A DNA stretch of 64,000 nucleotides, taken from VRUE01 sp963837735 (GTDB taxonomy: Bacteria; Actinomycetota; Thermoleophilia; Solirubrobacterales; 70-9). Made by a program: the position numbers and the translations under genes. The notes under the pieces are model-generated. The model did no database searches. It had not been told where the DNA came from and saw only the letters and a program-made list of their open reading frames with translations. Each line of letters begins with the position of its first letter. The first letter of the stretch is position 1. The DNA lies in assembly GCA_963837735.1 (NCBI GenBank), contig CAWIOM010000014.1:1-64000 (forward strand), written 5' to 3'. Positions 21,867 to 30,285 of this stretch are shown piece by piece.

Positions 21867-22395
21867 GAAAGCCAAGGACAAAGAGGCGAAAGCCAAAGAG
21901 GAGGCTCCGAGCGAGCGCTCGCTGGAGATCGGGCTGCACAACATCCGCCCGAAGCCCGGATCGCGCCGCCCGCGAAAGCGCATCGGCCGCGGCGAGGGCA
22001 GCCGAGGCAAGACCTCCGGCCGCGGCCACAAGGGCTACGGCTCGCGCTCCGGCGCGAAGAAGAAGGCCGGCTACGAGGGCGGGCAGAACCCGATCCATAT
22101 GCGGATGCGAAAGCTCCGCGGCCCGCACAAAAAGACCTCGATGCCGTTCGAGAACTTCCGCACCAAGACCCAGCCGGTCAATCTCTCCGACCTCGAGGAC
22201 CGCTTCGACGCGGGCGCCGAGGTCAACCTGGAGACGCTCAGGGAGAAGGGGCTGGCAAAGCGCTCGGAGCCCGTCAAGATCCTCGCCCGCGGCGACATCT
22301 CCAAGAAACTGGAGGTCCACGCCCACGGGTTCAGCGCCGCCGCCAGGGAGAAGATCGAGGCCGCGGGCGGTTCCTGCCACACTCTGGAGCGCTGA
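21859..22395 (+). CDS. rplO: 50S ribosomal protein L15
   Basis: 178 aa. Late-assembly large-subunit protein. The core begins LGLHNIRP-like IGLHNIRPKPGSRRPRKRIGRG, with the Gly-rich GSRGKTSGRGHKGYGSRSG segment, and ends in VHAHGFSAAAREKIEAAGG. A short charged leader (AEKAKDKEAKAKEEAPSER) precedes it. GTG start at 21859; the stop overlaps the secY ATG. Confidence 0.97.
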   Translation: MAEKAKDKEAKAKEEAPSERSLEIGLHNIRPKPGSRRPRKRIGRGEGSRGKTSGRGHKGYGSRSGAKKKAGYEGGQNPIHMRMRKLRGPHKKTSMPFENFRTKTQPVNLSDLEDRFDAGAEVNLETLREKGLAKRSEPVKILARGDISKKLEVHAHGFSAAAREKIEAAGGSCHTLER

Positions 22396-23669
22396 TGCTC
22401 AGAACCATTGCGAACGCCTTCAGCGTCGCCGACATTCGCAAGAAACTCGCCTTCACCGCGGCGATGCTGCTGCTCTACCGGCTGGGCGCCTACATCCCGG
22501 CGCCGGGAGTCGACATCAACGCCGTCAAGGAACTGCAGAGCAACTTCGGCGGCTCCAACATCCTCGGCTTCCTCAACCTCTTCTCCGGCGGAAGCCTGTC
22601 GCGGCTCTCGCTCTTCGCGCTGGGAATCATGCCCTACATCACCGCTTCGATCATCCTGCAGCTGCTCACGGTCGTCGTCCCCTCTTTGGAGAAGCTGCAG
22701 AAAGAAGGCGAGGTCGGGCAGCAGAAGATCACCCAGTACACGCGCTACCTGACCGTCGGCCTGGCCTTCGGCCAGTCCTTCGGCTACGTCCTCCTCTTCC
22801 GCTCCTTCGGCTCCGAAAACGGCGGCACCAACGTTCTCGGCAGCCTCACCGGCGCGAGGGTGTTCCTGATCGTGATCGCGCTGACGGCCGGCTGCACCCT
22901 GCTCATGTGGCTCGGCGAGCTGATCACCCAGCGCGGAATCGGCAACGGGATCTCGCTGATGATCTTCGCGTCGATCGTCTCCTCCCTGCCCGGCGGGATC
23001 GAAGCCTGGTGGACCAACCCCGATCAGGTCTTCGTCGTGATGATGCCGTTCGTGGCGCTGGCGGTGATCGTCGCGATCGTCTTCGTCCAGGAGGGCCAGC
23101 GACGGATCCCGGTTCAGTACGCGAAACGCATGGTCGGCCGCAAAATGACCTCGGGGGGGTCCACCTACCTGCCGCTGCGGGTCAACATGGCGGGGGTGAT
23201 CCCGGTCATCTTCGCCGCCTCGATCATGGCCTTCCCGCCGACCATCGGGCAGCTCCTCAACACGCCGGCCGCCCTCGACTTCGCGGCCTTCTTCAGCCCC
23301 AACAGCTGGCCCTACGTGGTGGGTGAGGTCTTCTTCATCATCATCTTCACCTACTTCTACACCGCGGTCACCTTCAACCCCGTGGACCAGGCGGACAACC
23401 TGAAGAAATACGGCGGCTTCATCCCCGGGGTCCGGCCCGGGCGGCCGACCGCCGAATACCTCGACCGGATCCTCTCGCGCCTGACATTTCCGGGCGCCCT
23501 CTATCTGGGCGCGGTCGCGGCGCTGCCGACGATCCTGATCAGCCAGACCTCGGCCAACTTCTTCTTCGGCGGCACCTCGATCCTGATCGTGATCGGCGTG
23601 GCATTGGACACGGTGAAGCAGCTCGAGGCGCAGCTGATGATGCGCAACTACGAGGGCTTCCTGAAATAG
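22395..23669 (+). CDS. secY: Protein translocase subunit SecY
   Basis: 424 aa with about ten hydrophobic spans. Forms the SecYEG channel for export and membrane insertion. SecY signatures are clear: YRLGAYIPAPGVD, GIMPYITASIILQLLT, GERITQ-like GELITQRGIGNGISLMIF and NPVDQADNLKKYGGFIPGVRPG. Tightly coupled to rplO (1-bp overlap), followed by adk after 7 bp, as in the conserved spc-alpha order. Confidence 0.98.
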   Translation: MLRTIANAFSVADIRKKLAFTAAMLLLYRLGAYIPAPGVDINAVKELQSNFGGSNILGFLNLFSGGSLSRLSLFALGIMPYITASIILQLLTVVVPSLEKLQKEGEVGQQKITQYTRYLTVGLAFGQSFGYVLLFRSFGSENGGTNVLGSLTGARVFLIVIALTAGCTLLMWLGELITQRGIGNGISLMIFASIVSSLPGGIEAWWTNPDQVFVVMMPFVALAVIVAIVFVQEGQRRIPVQYAKRMVGRKMTSGGSTYLPLRVNMAGVIPVIFAASIMAFPPTIGQLLNTPAALDFAAFFSPNSWPYVVGEVFFIIIFTYFYTAVTFNPVDQADNLKKYGGFIPGVRPGRPTAEYLDRILSRLTFPGALYLGAVAALPTILISQTSANFFFGGTSILIVIGVALDTVKQLEAQLMMRNYEGFLK

Positions 23670-23676
23670 TCCGCCG

Positions 23677-24358
23677 ATGCCCGAGCTCAATCTCGTCCTC
23701 CTAGGCCCTCCCGGCAGCGGCAAGGGAACCCAGGGGGAGCGCCTCCAGGAAGACCTGCGCCTTCCCTACTACGCGACCGGCGACATCCTCCGTGCCGCGG
23801 TCCGCGACGAAGACGGAGCTGGGGCGCACCGCGAAGGAGTACATGGATCGCGGCGACCTGGTGCCCGACGGGGTGATCGTCGGCGTGATCGCCGAGCGGA
23901 TCGACTCCAGCGAGGCGGCCGACGGCTTCATCCTCGACGGGTTTCCGCGCACCGAGCCGCAGGCCGAGGCGCTGGCGTCCCGCCTCGCCGAGCTGCATCG
24001 CGGCCTGACCGCCGTGCTGCTGATCGACGTCGATGACGAGGAGGTCGTGCGCAGGCTGGGCGGCCGTCGCACCTGCGAGGAGAACGGCCACGTCTTCCAC
24101 GTCGAGTTCAACCCGCCCGAGGTGGAGGGAGTCTGTGACCTCGACGGCAGCCCGCTGGTCGTCCGCGACGACGACAAGCCGGAGGTGATCCGCCACCGGC
24201 TCGACCAGTACCACGCGAAGACGGAGCCGCTGGTCGACTTCTACGACGGCCAGAGCCTGCTGCGCCGCATCGACGGCGCCTCGTCTCCGGAGGCGGTCGG
24301 CGAGGAGGTCGAGCGGACCCTGGCGACGCTGAGGCTCGAAGCCGACGAGGCGATCTGA
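23677..24358 (+). CDS. adk: Adenylate kinase (frame interrupted by one base)
   Basis: Catalyses ATP + AMP to 2 ADP. The P-loop GPPGSGKGTQGERL and TGDILRAAVRDE are in the first frame. The rest (TELGRTAKEYMDRGDLVPDGV, FILDGFPRT, lid with Cys/His/Cys/Asp, RLDQYHAKTEPLVDFY) is in the next frame. Removing one A from GAAGAC near 23811 joins them as RDETELGRTAKEY with no missing residue, giving ~226 aa. The single extra A is probably a sequencing error. Confidence 0.95.
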
Positions 24359-24383
24359 CGATTCAGGCCCTGGCGCGTACCGG

Positions 24384-25142
24384 ATGATCGTTCCGAAGAC
24401 CCCCGAGCAACTCGACAGGATGGCGGCCGCCGGCGCGATCCTCAGCCGCTGCCTGCACATGGTCGCCGCGAGCGCCCGGCCGGGGGTGACGACGAAGGAG
24501 CTCGACCAGGCGGCGGAGAAGTTCATCCGCTCCCAGGATGCGGTGCCGGCCTTCAAGGGCTACCGGGGATTCCCCGGCTCGATCTGCGCCTCGCCCAACT
24601 CGATGGTCGTCCACGGCATCCCGGGCCCGTATGAGTGCCAGCGCGGCGACGTGCTCTCGATCGACGTCGGTGTGATCAAGGACGGCTGGGTGGCGGACGC
24701 GGCGATGACCGTCCCGATCGGCCCGATCTCCGAGCCGGCGACCGAGCTTCTCGAGGTGACCAAGGCCTCGCTCTTCGCCGGAGCCGAGCAGATGCGCCCC
24801 GGCAACCACCTCGGCGACGTCTCAGCGGCCATTCAGCGCTCGGTCGAGGCCGAGGGGCTCTCGATAATCCGCACCCTCGTGGGCCACGGGATCGGGCGGG
24901 AGATGCACGAAGACCCACAGGTTCCGAACTTCGGCGAGCCGGGCAAGGGGCCGGTGCTCGAGGAGGGCACCGTGCTGGCCATAGAGCCGATGGTCAACTC
25001 GGGCGGCCCGCTGGTCGAGATGGGCGACGACGGCTGGGCCGTCTACTCCAAGGACGGCTCGCTGGCGGCCCACTTCGAGTTCACGATCGCCGTCACCGCG
25101 GACGGGCCGCGAATCCTCACTCCCTGGCACGAGAAGGACTGA
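24384..25142 (+). CDS. map: Methionine aminopeptidase, type I
   Basis: 252 aa. Removes N-terminal Met from nascent proteins using two metal ions. The metal-binding residues fall in expected contexts: VDVGVIKDGWVADAAM (Asp), GHGIGREMHEDP (His), VLAIEPMV (Glu) and AHFEFTIAVT (Glu). Follows adk as in the conserved order. The stop shares its A with the next gene's ATG. Confidence 0.97.
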   Translation: MIVPKTPEQLDRMAAAGAILSRCLHMVAASARPGVTTKELDQAAEKFIRSQDAVPAFKGYRGFPGSICASPNSMVVHGIPGPYECQRGDVLSIDVGVIKDGWVADAAMTVPIGPISEPATELLEVTKASLFAGAEQMRPGNHLGDVSAAIQRSVEAEGLSIIRTLVGHGIGREMHEDPQVPNFGEPGKGPVLEEGTVLAIEPMVNSGGPLVEMGDDGWAVYSKDGSLAAHFEFTIAVTADGPRILTPWHEKD

Positions 25143-25846
25143 TGCCCGTGCCCGCGGACCAGGTGTTCGAGCCCGGGGACCAGCGGATCTGGACCACGGT
25201 CGACGATTACGTCTCCGGCCTTCTTTCGCCCCACGACGAGGCCCTGGACCAGGCGATCGCCGGCGCCGTCGAGGCGGGGCTGCCGGCGATCCAGGTCTCC
25301 CCGCCGCAGGGCAAGCTGCTCGCCCTTCTGGCCCGCTCGATCGGCGCCCAGCACGGCGCTGGAGTTCGGCACCCTCGGCGGCTACAGCACGATCTGGCTG
25401 GCCCGGGCGCTCGGCGCCGAGGGGCGGTTGATAACGCTCGAGGCCGAGCCCGCGTACGCCGAGGTCGCCCGCGCGAACGTCGACAGGGCCGGGGTCGGGG
25501 AGCGGGTCGAGATCCGCGTCGGGCCAGCCCTGGAGACGCTGCCGGGCCTGGGGGAGGAGGGCGCCGGCCCTTTCGACCTGGTCTTCATCGATGCCGACAA
25601 GGCCAACACCCCCGCCTACTTCACATGGTCGCTCGAGCGCACCCGCCCCGGGGGGCTGATCGTCGCCGACAACGTCGTCCGCGGCGGCGCTCACTGGTCG
25701 ACGAGTCGGACACGGACCCGGCGATCGTCGCCCAGCGCCGTTTCCACGAGATGCTTGCCGCCGAGCCTCGCGTCGAGGCGACGACGATCCAGACGGTGGG
25801 CGGCAAGGGCTACGACGGCTTCGCCATCGCCCTGGTCAAGGGTTAG
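25142..25846 (+). CDS. SAM-dependent O-methyltransferase, catechol/caffeoyl-CoA type (two indels)
   Basis: About 234 aa after correction. N-terminal DDYVSGLLSPHDEALDQAIAG is in frame 1. The SAM-binding core (LEFGTLGGYSTIWLARAL, FDLVFIDADKANTPAYF, RPGGLIVADNVVRGG) is in frame 2, and the end (LVDESDTDPAIVAQRRFHEML, GYDGFAIALVKG) back in frame 1. One extra G near 25357 and one missing base near 25690 explain this. Members methylate hydroxyls of small aromatic compounds; the substrate is unknown. It occupies the place where infA is expected. Its 3' end is repeated inverted at 26016-26034. Confidence 0.88.
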   Translation: MPVPADQVFEPGDQRIWTTVDDYVSGLLSPHDEALDQAIAGAVEAGLPAIQVSPPQGKLLALLARSIGAQHGAGVRHPRRLQHDLAGPGARRRGAVDNARGRARVRRGRPRERRQGRGRGAGRDPRRASPGDAAGPGGGGRRPFRPGLHRCRQGQHPRLLHMVARAHPPRGADRRRQRRPRRRSLVDESDTDPAIVAQRRFHEMLAAEPRVEATTIQTVGGKGYDGFAIALVKG

Positions 25847-26034
25847 ATCGAGCATGGTTAGAGGCGGTCGGCCGGCTCCTCCGGGGGAATTGAGCACCCG
25901 CCTGCGGCAAGGTGCAATGAGGAGCGCGGCTTTGCCGCGCCCAGGGTCAGAGCACAGGACATTCCCCCGAGAACTCGAGGGCGGCCACCGCCCAAGCGCC
26001 TGCAGGAGCGACCGGTGACCAGGGCGATGGCGAA
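25820..26034. repeat. Large imperfect palindrome containing element A copy 1
   Basis: The last 19 coding bases region of the methyltransferase (25820-25838) is repeated exactly, inverted, at 26016-26034. Inside lies element A copy 1: arms ending CGGGGGAAT (25882-25890) and ATTCCCCCG (25961-25969), extended imperfectly outward, around a 70-bp centre 25891-25960. That centre contains the small hairpin GCGCGGC-TTT-GCCGCGC and ends ACAGGAC. Part of the 535-bp gene-free stretch before rpmJ. Confidence 0.75.
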
Positions 26035-26124
26035 CTGTCGAAGAGCTGGTCGGGACGTTCCGCGGCTATCGAATCGGCGTGTTCGGGACCCCGCAGCTGT
26101 GACCAGCGTGCTTAGGGGCGTGTC

Positions 26125-26259
26125 GGGTGGCGGGGGTGGGTCGGTGCTCGGAGGAATGTCCTGTTGAAGATTCCCGCGCGGCGAAGCCGCGCACCTGGTT
26201 GCACCGTGCCACAGGCACGGTGCTCAATTTCTCCGAGCACCGACCCAGCCCCGCCCACC
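26125..26259. repeat. Palindromic element, family A copy 2
   Basis: 33-bp arms 26125-26157 and 26227-26259 are inverted repeats with four mismatches. The 69-bp centre, read on the minus strand, aligns with the centre of copy 1: it starts TGAGCACC, holds GCGCGGCTTCGCCGCGC and ends ACAGGAC. The two copies therefore face each other. The remaining gene-free DNA (26035-26124 and 26260-26381) shows a short open stretch ending ...GVFGTPQL before a TGA at 26100, but no recognisable gene. Confidence 0.78.
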
Positions 26260-26381
26260 AGTCACACCTCGAAACACGCCCCCTGCTATCTTTCCCGGTC
26301 GGCCCACAGGCCGGTGAGTCATGCCTGCCGCCCGATTCCTGGGGTGCGCGGGAGTCCTGTAGTCGATACGAATCCGGAGCG

Positions 26382-26495
26382 ATGAAGGTCCGAGCTTCCG
26401 TAAAGCCGATGTGCGAAAAGTGCAAGATCATCCGCCGTAACGGTGCGGTCCTGGTGATCTGCCCGAATCCGCGACACAAGCAGCGGCAGGGCTAG
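26382..26495 (+). CDS. rpmJ: 50S ribosomal protein L36
   Basis: 37 aa: MKVRASVKPMCEKCKIIRR to CPNPRHKQRQG. The zinc ligands Cys11, Cys14, Cys27 and His32 are all present (the C+ form). The ATG at 26382 follows GGAGCG. The gene leads the alpha cluster, 12 bp before rpsM. Because the elements upstream separate it from the methyltransferase, a promoter is likely in 26260-26381. Confidence 0.98.
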   Translation: MKVRASVKPMCEKCKIIRRNGAVLVICPNPRHKQRQG

Positions 26496-26507
26496 GGCCG
26501 GGCGCAG

Positions 26508-26891
26508 ATGGCACGCATCGCGGGGGTCAACATCCCAGTTCAGAAACGGGTCGAAATCGGGCTCACCTACATCTTCGGCATCGGTCGCTCGACCGCGCAG
26601 AAGATCATTGCCGAGACGAAGATCGACCCGGACACCCTGGTCAAAGACCTGACCGAGGAGGAGGTCGTCAACCTGCGCGAGGCGGTTGAGCAGCGCGAGG
26701 TCGAGGGGGACCTGCGCCGCGAGCGCTCGCAGGACGTCAAAAGGCTGATGGAGATCGGTGCCTATCGGGGTCTCCGCCACCGCCGCGGTCTCCCGGTGCG
26801 GGGCCAGCGGACGAAGACAAACGCGCGCGGCCGCAAGGGCCCGCGCCGGATGAGCATCGCCGGCAAGCGCAAGGCGCCGACGGCCAAGTAG
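26508..26891 (+). CDS. rpsM: 30S ribosomal protein S13
   Basis: 127 aa. Head protein touching P-site tRNA and the L5/L31 bridge. MARIAGVNIPVQKRVEIGLTYIFGIGRSTAQ and the C-terminal YRGLRHRRGLPVRGQRTKTNARGRKGPRR are canonical. The C-terminus is basic as usual. Confidence 0.99.
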   Translation: MARIAGVNIPVQKRVEIGLTYIFGIGRSTAQKIIAETKIDPDTLVKDLTEEEVVNLREAVEQREVEGDLRRERSQDVKRLMEIGAYRGLRHRRGLPVRGQRTKTNARGRKGPRRMSIAGKRKAPTAK

Positions 26892-26901
26892 GAGACAGCG
26901 A

Positions 26902-27303
26902 ATGGCAGCCCCCAAAAAACCCGCCAAAGGCCGCTCCCGCCGCCGCGTCAAAAAGAACGTCACCTATGGGCAGGCGCACATCAAGACTTCCTTCAACAAC
27001 ACGATCGTCACCCTCACCGACACCGACGGCAACGTGATCGCCTGGGAGTCGGCCGGCTCGGCGGGGTTCAAAGGCTCGCGCAAGTCGACGCCTTTCGCAG
27101 CCCAGGTGACCGCCGACGCCGCCGCGAAAAAAGGCATGGAGCACGGCCTGGAGAAGGTCGAGGTATTCGCCAAGGGCGCCGGCTCGGGCCGCGAGACGGC
27201 GATCCGCTCGCTGCAGGCCGCCGGCCTCGACGTGACCACGGTCAAGGACGTCTCCCCCCAGGCCCACAACGGCTGCCGCCCGAAAAAGCGGCGGAGGGTG
27301 TAG
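26902..27303 (+). CDS. rpsK: 30S ribosomal protein S11
   Basis: 133 aa. Platform protein at the mRNA exit. AHIKTSFNNTIVTLTDTDGNVIAWESAG and the C-terminal PQAHNGCRPKKRRRV are standard. Follows rpsM by 10 bp and precedes rpsD by 5 bp. Confidence 0.99.
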   Translation: MAAPKKPAKGRSRRRVKKNVTYGQAHIKTSFNNTIVTLTDTDGNVIAWESAGSAGFKGSRKSTPFAAQVTADAAAKKGMEHGLEKVEVFAKGAGSGRETAIRSLQAAGLDVTTVKDVSPQAHNGCRPKKRRRV

Positions 27304-27308
27304 GCGCG

Positions 27309-27929
27309 ATGGCTCGCGACACCTCCCCCCAGTGCAAGCAATGCCGCCGAGAGGGCCAGAAGCTCTTCCTCAAGGGCGAGCGCTGCTTCACCGACAAGTG
27401 CGGTGTCGAGCGGCGCTCATACCCGCCCGGCGAGCACGGCCGCGGCCGGATGCGGCAGTCCGAGTACCGGGTGCAGCTTCGCGAGAAGCAGAAGACGCGG
27501 CGCTACTACCAGGTGCTCGAGAAACAGTTCCGCGCCTACTACGACAAGGCTTCCCGACAGGACGGCGTCACCGGCGAGAACCTGCTGCGGCTTCTCGAGT
27601 CGCGCCTCGACAACGTCCTCGTCCGGCTCGGCTTCGCCGCCTCGCGGCGTCAGGCTCGGCAGCTCGTCCGTCACGGTCACTGGTTGGTCAACGGCCGCAG
27701 GGTCGATGTGCCCTCCTACCAGGTGCGACCGGAAGACGTGATCTCGATCAAGGCCGACTCGGCTGCGAGCGACACGATCCGCCGGGCGACCGAGCTCGTC
27801 TCGACCGTTCCCGCCTGGTTGCAGGCGGATCACGATTCACTCACCGCGAAGATCCTGCGCTACCCGGAGCGCGCGGAGATCTCGGCACCGGTGCAGGAGC
27901 AGCTCATCGTCGAGCTGTACTCCAAGTAG
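27309..27929 (+). CDS. rpsD: 30S ribosomal protein S4, zinc-finger form
   Basis: 206 aa. Primary assembly and mRNA-helicase-associated protein. The N-terminus carries Cys9, Cys12, Cys26 and Cys31, the four-Cys zinc arrangement also seen in Thermus S4. The S4 RNA-binding domain RLDNVLVRLGFAASRRQARQLVRHGHWLVNGRRVDVPS is intact. Confidence 0.98.
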   Translation: MARDTSPQCKQCRREGQKLFLKGERCFTDKCGVERRSYPPGEHGRGRMRQSEYRVQLREKQKTRRYYQVLEKQFRAYYDKASRQDGVTGENLLRLLESRLDNVLVRLGFAASRRQARQLVRHGHWLVNGRRVDVPSYQVRPEDVISIKADSAASDTIRRATELVSTVPAWLQADHDSLTAKILRYPERAEISAPVQEQLIVELYSK

Positions 27930-27966
27930 TCCGGGCTTCAATTTCAGAACACAACGCAAGGAACTC

Positions 27967-28949
27967 ATGACCACTGACTTCCAGGTCCCTCGCATCAGCT
28001 CAGAGAAGGTCGACGATCGTCGCGGCACGTTCACGATCGAGCCGCTCGACAAGGGCTTCGGCTACACATTCGGCAACAGCCTCCGCCGCGTCCTGCTGTC
28101 CTCGCTCGGCGGCGCGGCGATCACCAGCGTCCGCATCGAGGGCGTCGCGCACGAGTTCTCCAGCGTGCCCGGCGTCAAGGAGGACGTCACGGACATCGTC
28201 CTCAACCTCAAGGACCTCGTCGTCCGCATGCACACCGACGCGGACGAGGTCGAGGCGCCCCTGGTCGCCTCCGGCCCGGGCGAGATCAAGGCCAAGGACA
28301 TCGACCTCCCCTCCGGAGTCGAGATCCTCAACCCGGATGCGCCGATCGCGACGCTCGAGAAAAAAACCAAACTCGAGATCTACCTGACGATCGGCCGCGG
28401 CCGCGGCTACTCGCCCGCCGAAGAGAACAAGTCGGATGAGCAGCCGATCGGCGTTATCCCGATCGACTCGATCTTCTCGCCGATCCGGCGCGCCTCCTAC
28501 GCGGTCGCCACCGCCCGCGTCGGCCAGCGCACCGATTTCGACAAACTGACCCTCAACCTCGAGACCGACGGCTCGATCGAGCCGGCCGCCGCCCTGCGCG
28601 AGGCCTCCGAGATCCTGATCAAGAGCCTGGCGATCTTCACCGACGCCGAGCGCGTCGAGGAGCTGACCGCGCGTGAACCCGTCGCGGCGCTGCCGGTCGA
28701 CGGCATCTCGGGCGCGCCGGGGGAGAAAGCGTCGCCAGCGCCAACGGGCTCGACGAGATCCTGATCGAGGAGCTCGAGCTCGGCGTGCGCTCCTACAACT
28801 GCCTGAAGCGGGCCGGCGTGCAGACCGTTGGGGACCTGGTGCGCAAGTCGCGCTCGGAGCTCAACGCGATTCCCAACTTCGGCTCGAAATCGATCGAGGA
28901 AGTGATCGAGACCCTGCACTCGCGCGGCCTCGACCTCCAGCAGGACTGA
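27967..28949 (+). CDS. rpoA: RNA polymerase subunit alpha (frame interrupted by one base)
   Basis: The N-terminal domain that dimerises and nucleates polymerase assembly is intact (GYTFGNSLRRVLLSSLGGAAITSVRIEGV). The first frame ends prematurely at 28764. The C-terminal DNA- and activator-binding domain (IEELELGVRSYNCLKRAGVQTVGDLVRKSRSEL to SIEEVIETLHSRGL) is in the preceding frame and ends with TGA at 28947-28949. Adding one base near 28738 (for example a second G in GCGCC) gives an unbroken ~328-aa protein. A truncated alpha without CTD would be surprising, so an assembly deletion is likely. Confidence 0.95.
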
Positions 28950-28979
28950 GGACGAGGCACCGGGAGCCAGGGAGGGACG

Positions 28980-29333
28980 ATGCGCCACCGCAAGAAGCGA
29001 AACAAGCTCAGCCGCAGCTCCGCCCACCGCGGGGCGCTGCTCTCGAACCTCTCCAAGCAGCTGATCGAGCACGAGCGGATCGAAACCAGCCAGGCGAAGG
29101 CGAAGGCGGTCAAGCCCGAGGTCGAGCAGCTGATCACGCTTGCCAAACGCGGCGACCTTCACGCCCGTCGTCAGGCCCTGGCGACGCTGCACAACGACAA
29201 GTTCATCGTCCACAAGCTCTTCGAGGAAGTGGCGCCGCGCTATACCGAGCGGCCGGGCGGCTACACCAGGATCGTCAAGTTGGGCCCGCGCAAGTCGGAC
29301 TCGACCGAGATGGTCTATCTCGAGCTGGTTTAG
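28980..29333 (+). CDS. rplQ: 50S ribosomal protein L17
   Basis: 117 aa. Located at the exit-tunnel rim. MRHRKKRNKLSRSSAHRGALLSNLSKQLIEHERI and the end GPRKSDSTEMVYLELV are canonical. Follows rpoA by 30 bp with GGAGGGACG as ribosome binding site. It is the last gene of the superoperon; a palindrome follows at once. Confidence 0.98.
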   Translation: MRHRKKRNKLSRSSAHRGALLSNLSKQLIEHERIETSQAKAKAVKPEVEQLITLAKRGDLHARRQALATLHNDKFIVHKLFEEVAPRYTERPGGYTRIVKLGPRKSDSTEMVYLELV

Positions 29334-29432
29334 TGGGGAGGGCGGGGCACCTTCCCGCCTGACTCGCCGTCCAACCAATTGGTTGGACGGCTCTGAGTAT
29401 CCGCCAGTCGGAGGGCACCCCGCCCTCCCACT
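29333..29432. terminator. Nested palindrome between rplQ and truA
   Basis: A 26-bp perfect palindrome without spacer (29366-29391; half-site GCCGTCCAACCAA followed by its reverse complement) lies inside an outer inverted repeat: GGGGAGGGCGGGGCACC (from ~29336) against GGCACCCCGCCCTCCCAC (~29414-29431). It sits between two convergent genes, so a bidirectional terminator or cruciform is the simplest reading. A dyad operator is an alternative. Confidence 0.65.
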
Positions 29433-29505
29433 CGAGCGGCTGAGGCAGACCGGCTCAGTCGAAACTGACTTGTTCGGTCGTAGCTGATGGCATTGGGCCG
29501 TCGAA

Positions 29506-30240
29506 TCAGTCGTAGGTGACGGACTCCAGGTATAGGCCGTGGGGGGGAGCTGTTTCTCCGGCTTCGGAGCGGTGGGCACCCTGAAGAAGTCGCTCGAAGT
29601 CGTCGACCGTGCGGCGGCCGGAGCTTGCCTCGAGCATCGTGCCGACGAGGATGCGGACCATGTTGCGCATGAAGGAGTCGGCGGTGATCGTGAAGCTGAG
29701 GAGCTCGCCGTCGCGGGCCCAGCCCGCCGCGAGGATGCTGCGTTCGAAGCGGACGTGATCGCTCTGGGTCGGCGTGAACGCCGTGAAGTCGTGCGTGCCG
29801 GGCAGGGCCGCCGCACAGGCGTCGAGGGCGACATGGTCAATGCGGTGTGGCCACCAGAGAGCGCGGCGCTGCTCGAAAGGGCTCGATGCGCGGCGGGCAT
29901 GCAGTCTGTAGCGGTAAGTCCGGGAGAGGGCGTCTCTGCGGGCGTCGAACCCATCCACGACGACCGTCGCGGCGGGCACGGCGATGTCGCGGGGACTGAG
30001 CCCGTTCAATCGTCGCGCCAGGTCGCCGGGCACGGCGGCATCGGTCGAGAAGCCGGCGACCTGCCCCTCCGCATGAACTCCGGTGTCGGTGCGTCCGGCG
30101 ACGGTCAGCTCGACCGGCTCGCGTAGAACGGTGGCGATGGCGGTCTCGAGCTCTCCCTGCACGGTGCGCAGTCCCGCCTGGCGCGCCCAGCCCGAGAACT
30201 CGGTGCCGTCGTATTCGATGTCCAGCCTGAAGCTCCCCAC
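29506..30240 (-). CDS. truA: tRNA pseudouridine(38-40) synthase
   Basis: 244 aa. Converts uridines 38-40 in the tRNA anticodon arm to pseudouridine. The catalytic Asp52 lies in AGRTDTGVHAEGQ. Other family features are YDGTEFSGWARQ, LSRTYRYRLH and FMRNMVRILVGTMLE. Convergent with rplQ. Often follows rplQ in the same direction; here it is inverted. Confidence 0.96.
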   Translation of the reverse strand: MGSFRLDIEYDGTEFSGWARQAGLRTVQGELETAIATVLREPVELTVAGRTDTGVHAEGQVAGFSTDAAVPGDLARRLNGLSPRDIAVPAATVVVDGFDARRDALSRTYRYRLHARRASSPFEQRRALWWPHRIDHVALDACAAALPGTHDFTAFTPTQSDHVRFERSILAAGWARDGELLSFTITADSFMRNMVRILVGTMLEASSGRRTVDDFERLLQGAHRSEAGETAPPHGLYLESVTYD

Positions 30241-30285
30241 CGGTGGCAGTATGCCGCTGTCCGGGCCGCCTAGAATCGCCGGTTG

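Noticed and set aside
22071..23723. 550-codon antisense ORF over secY, and similar long antisense ORFs over fusA, rpoC and the multicopper oxidase
   Set aside because: High G+C DNA gives long open frames opposite real genes; their compositions are shadow-like (poly-Arg, -Asp or -His) and they match no family.
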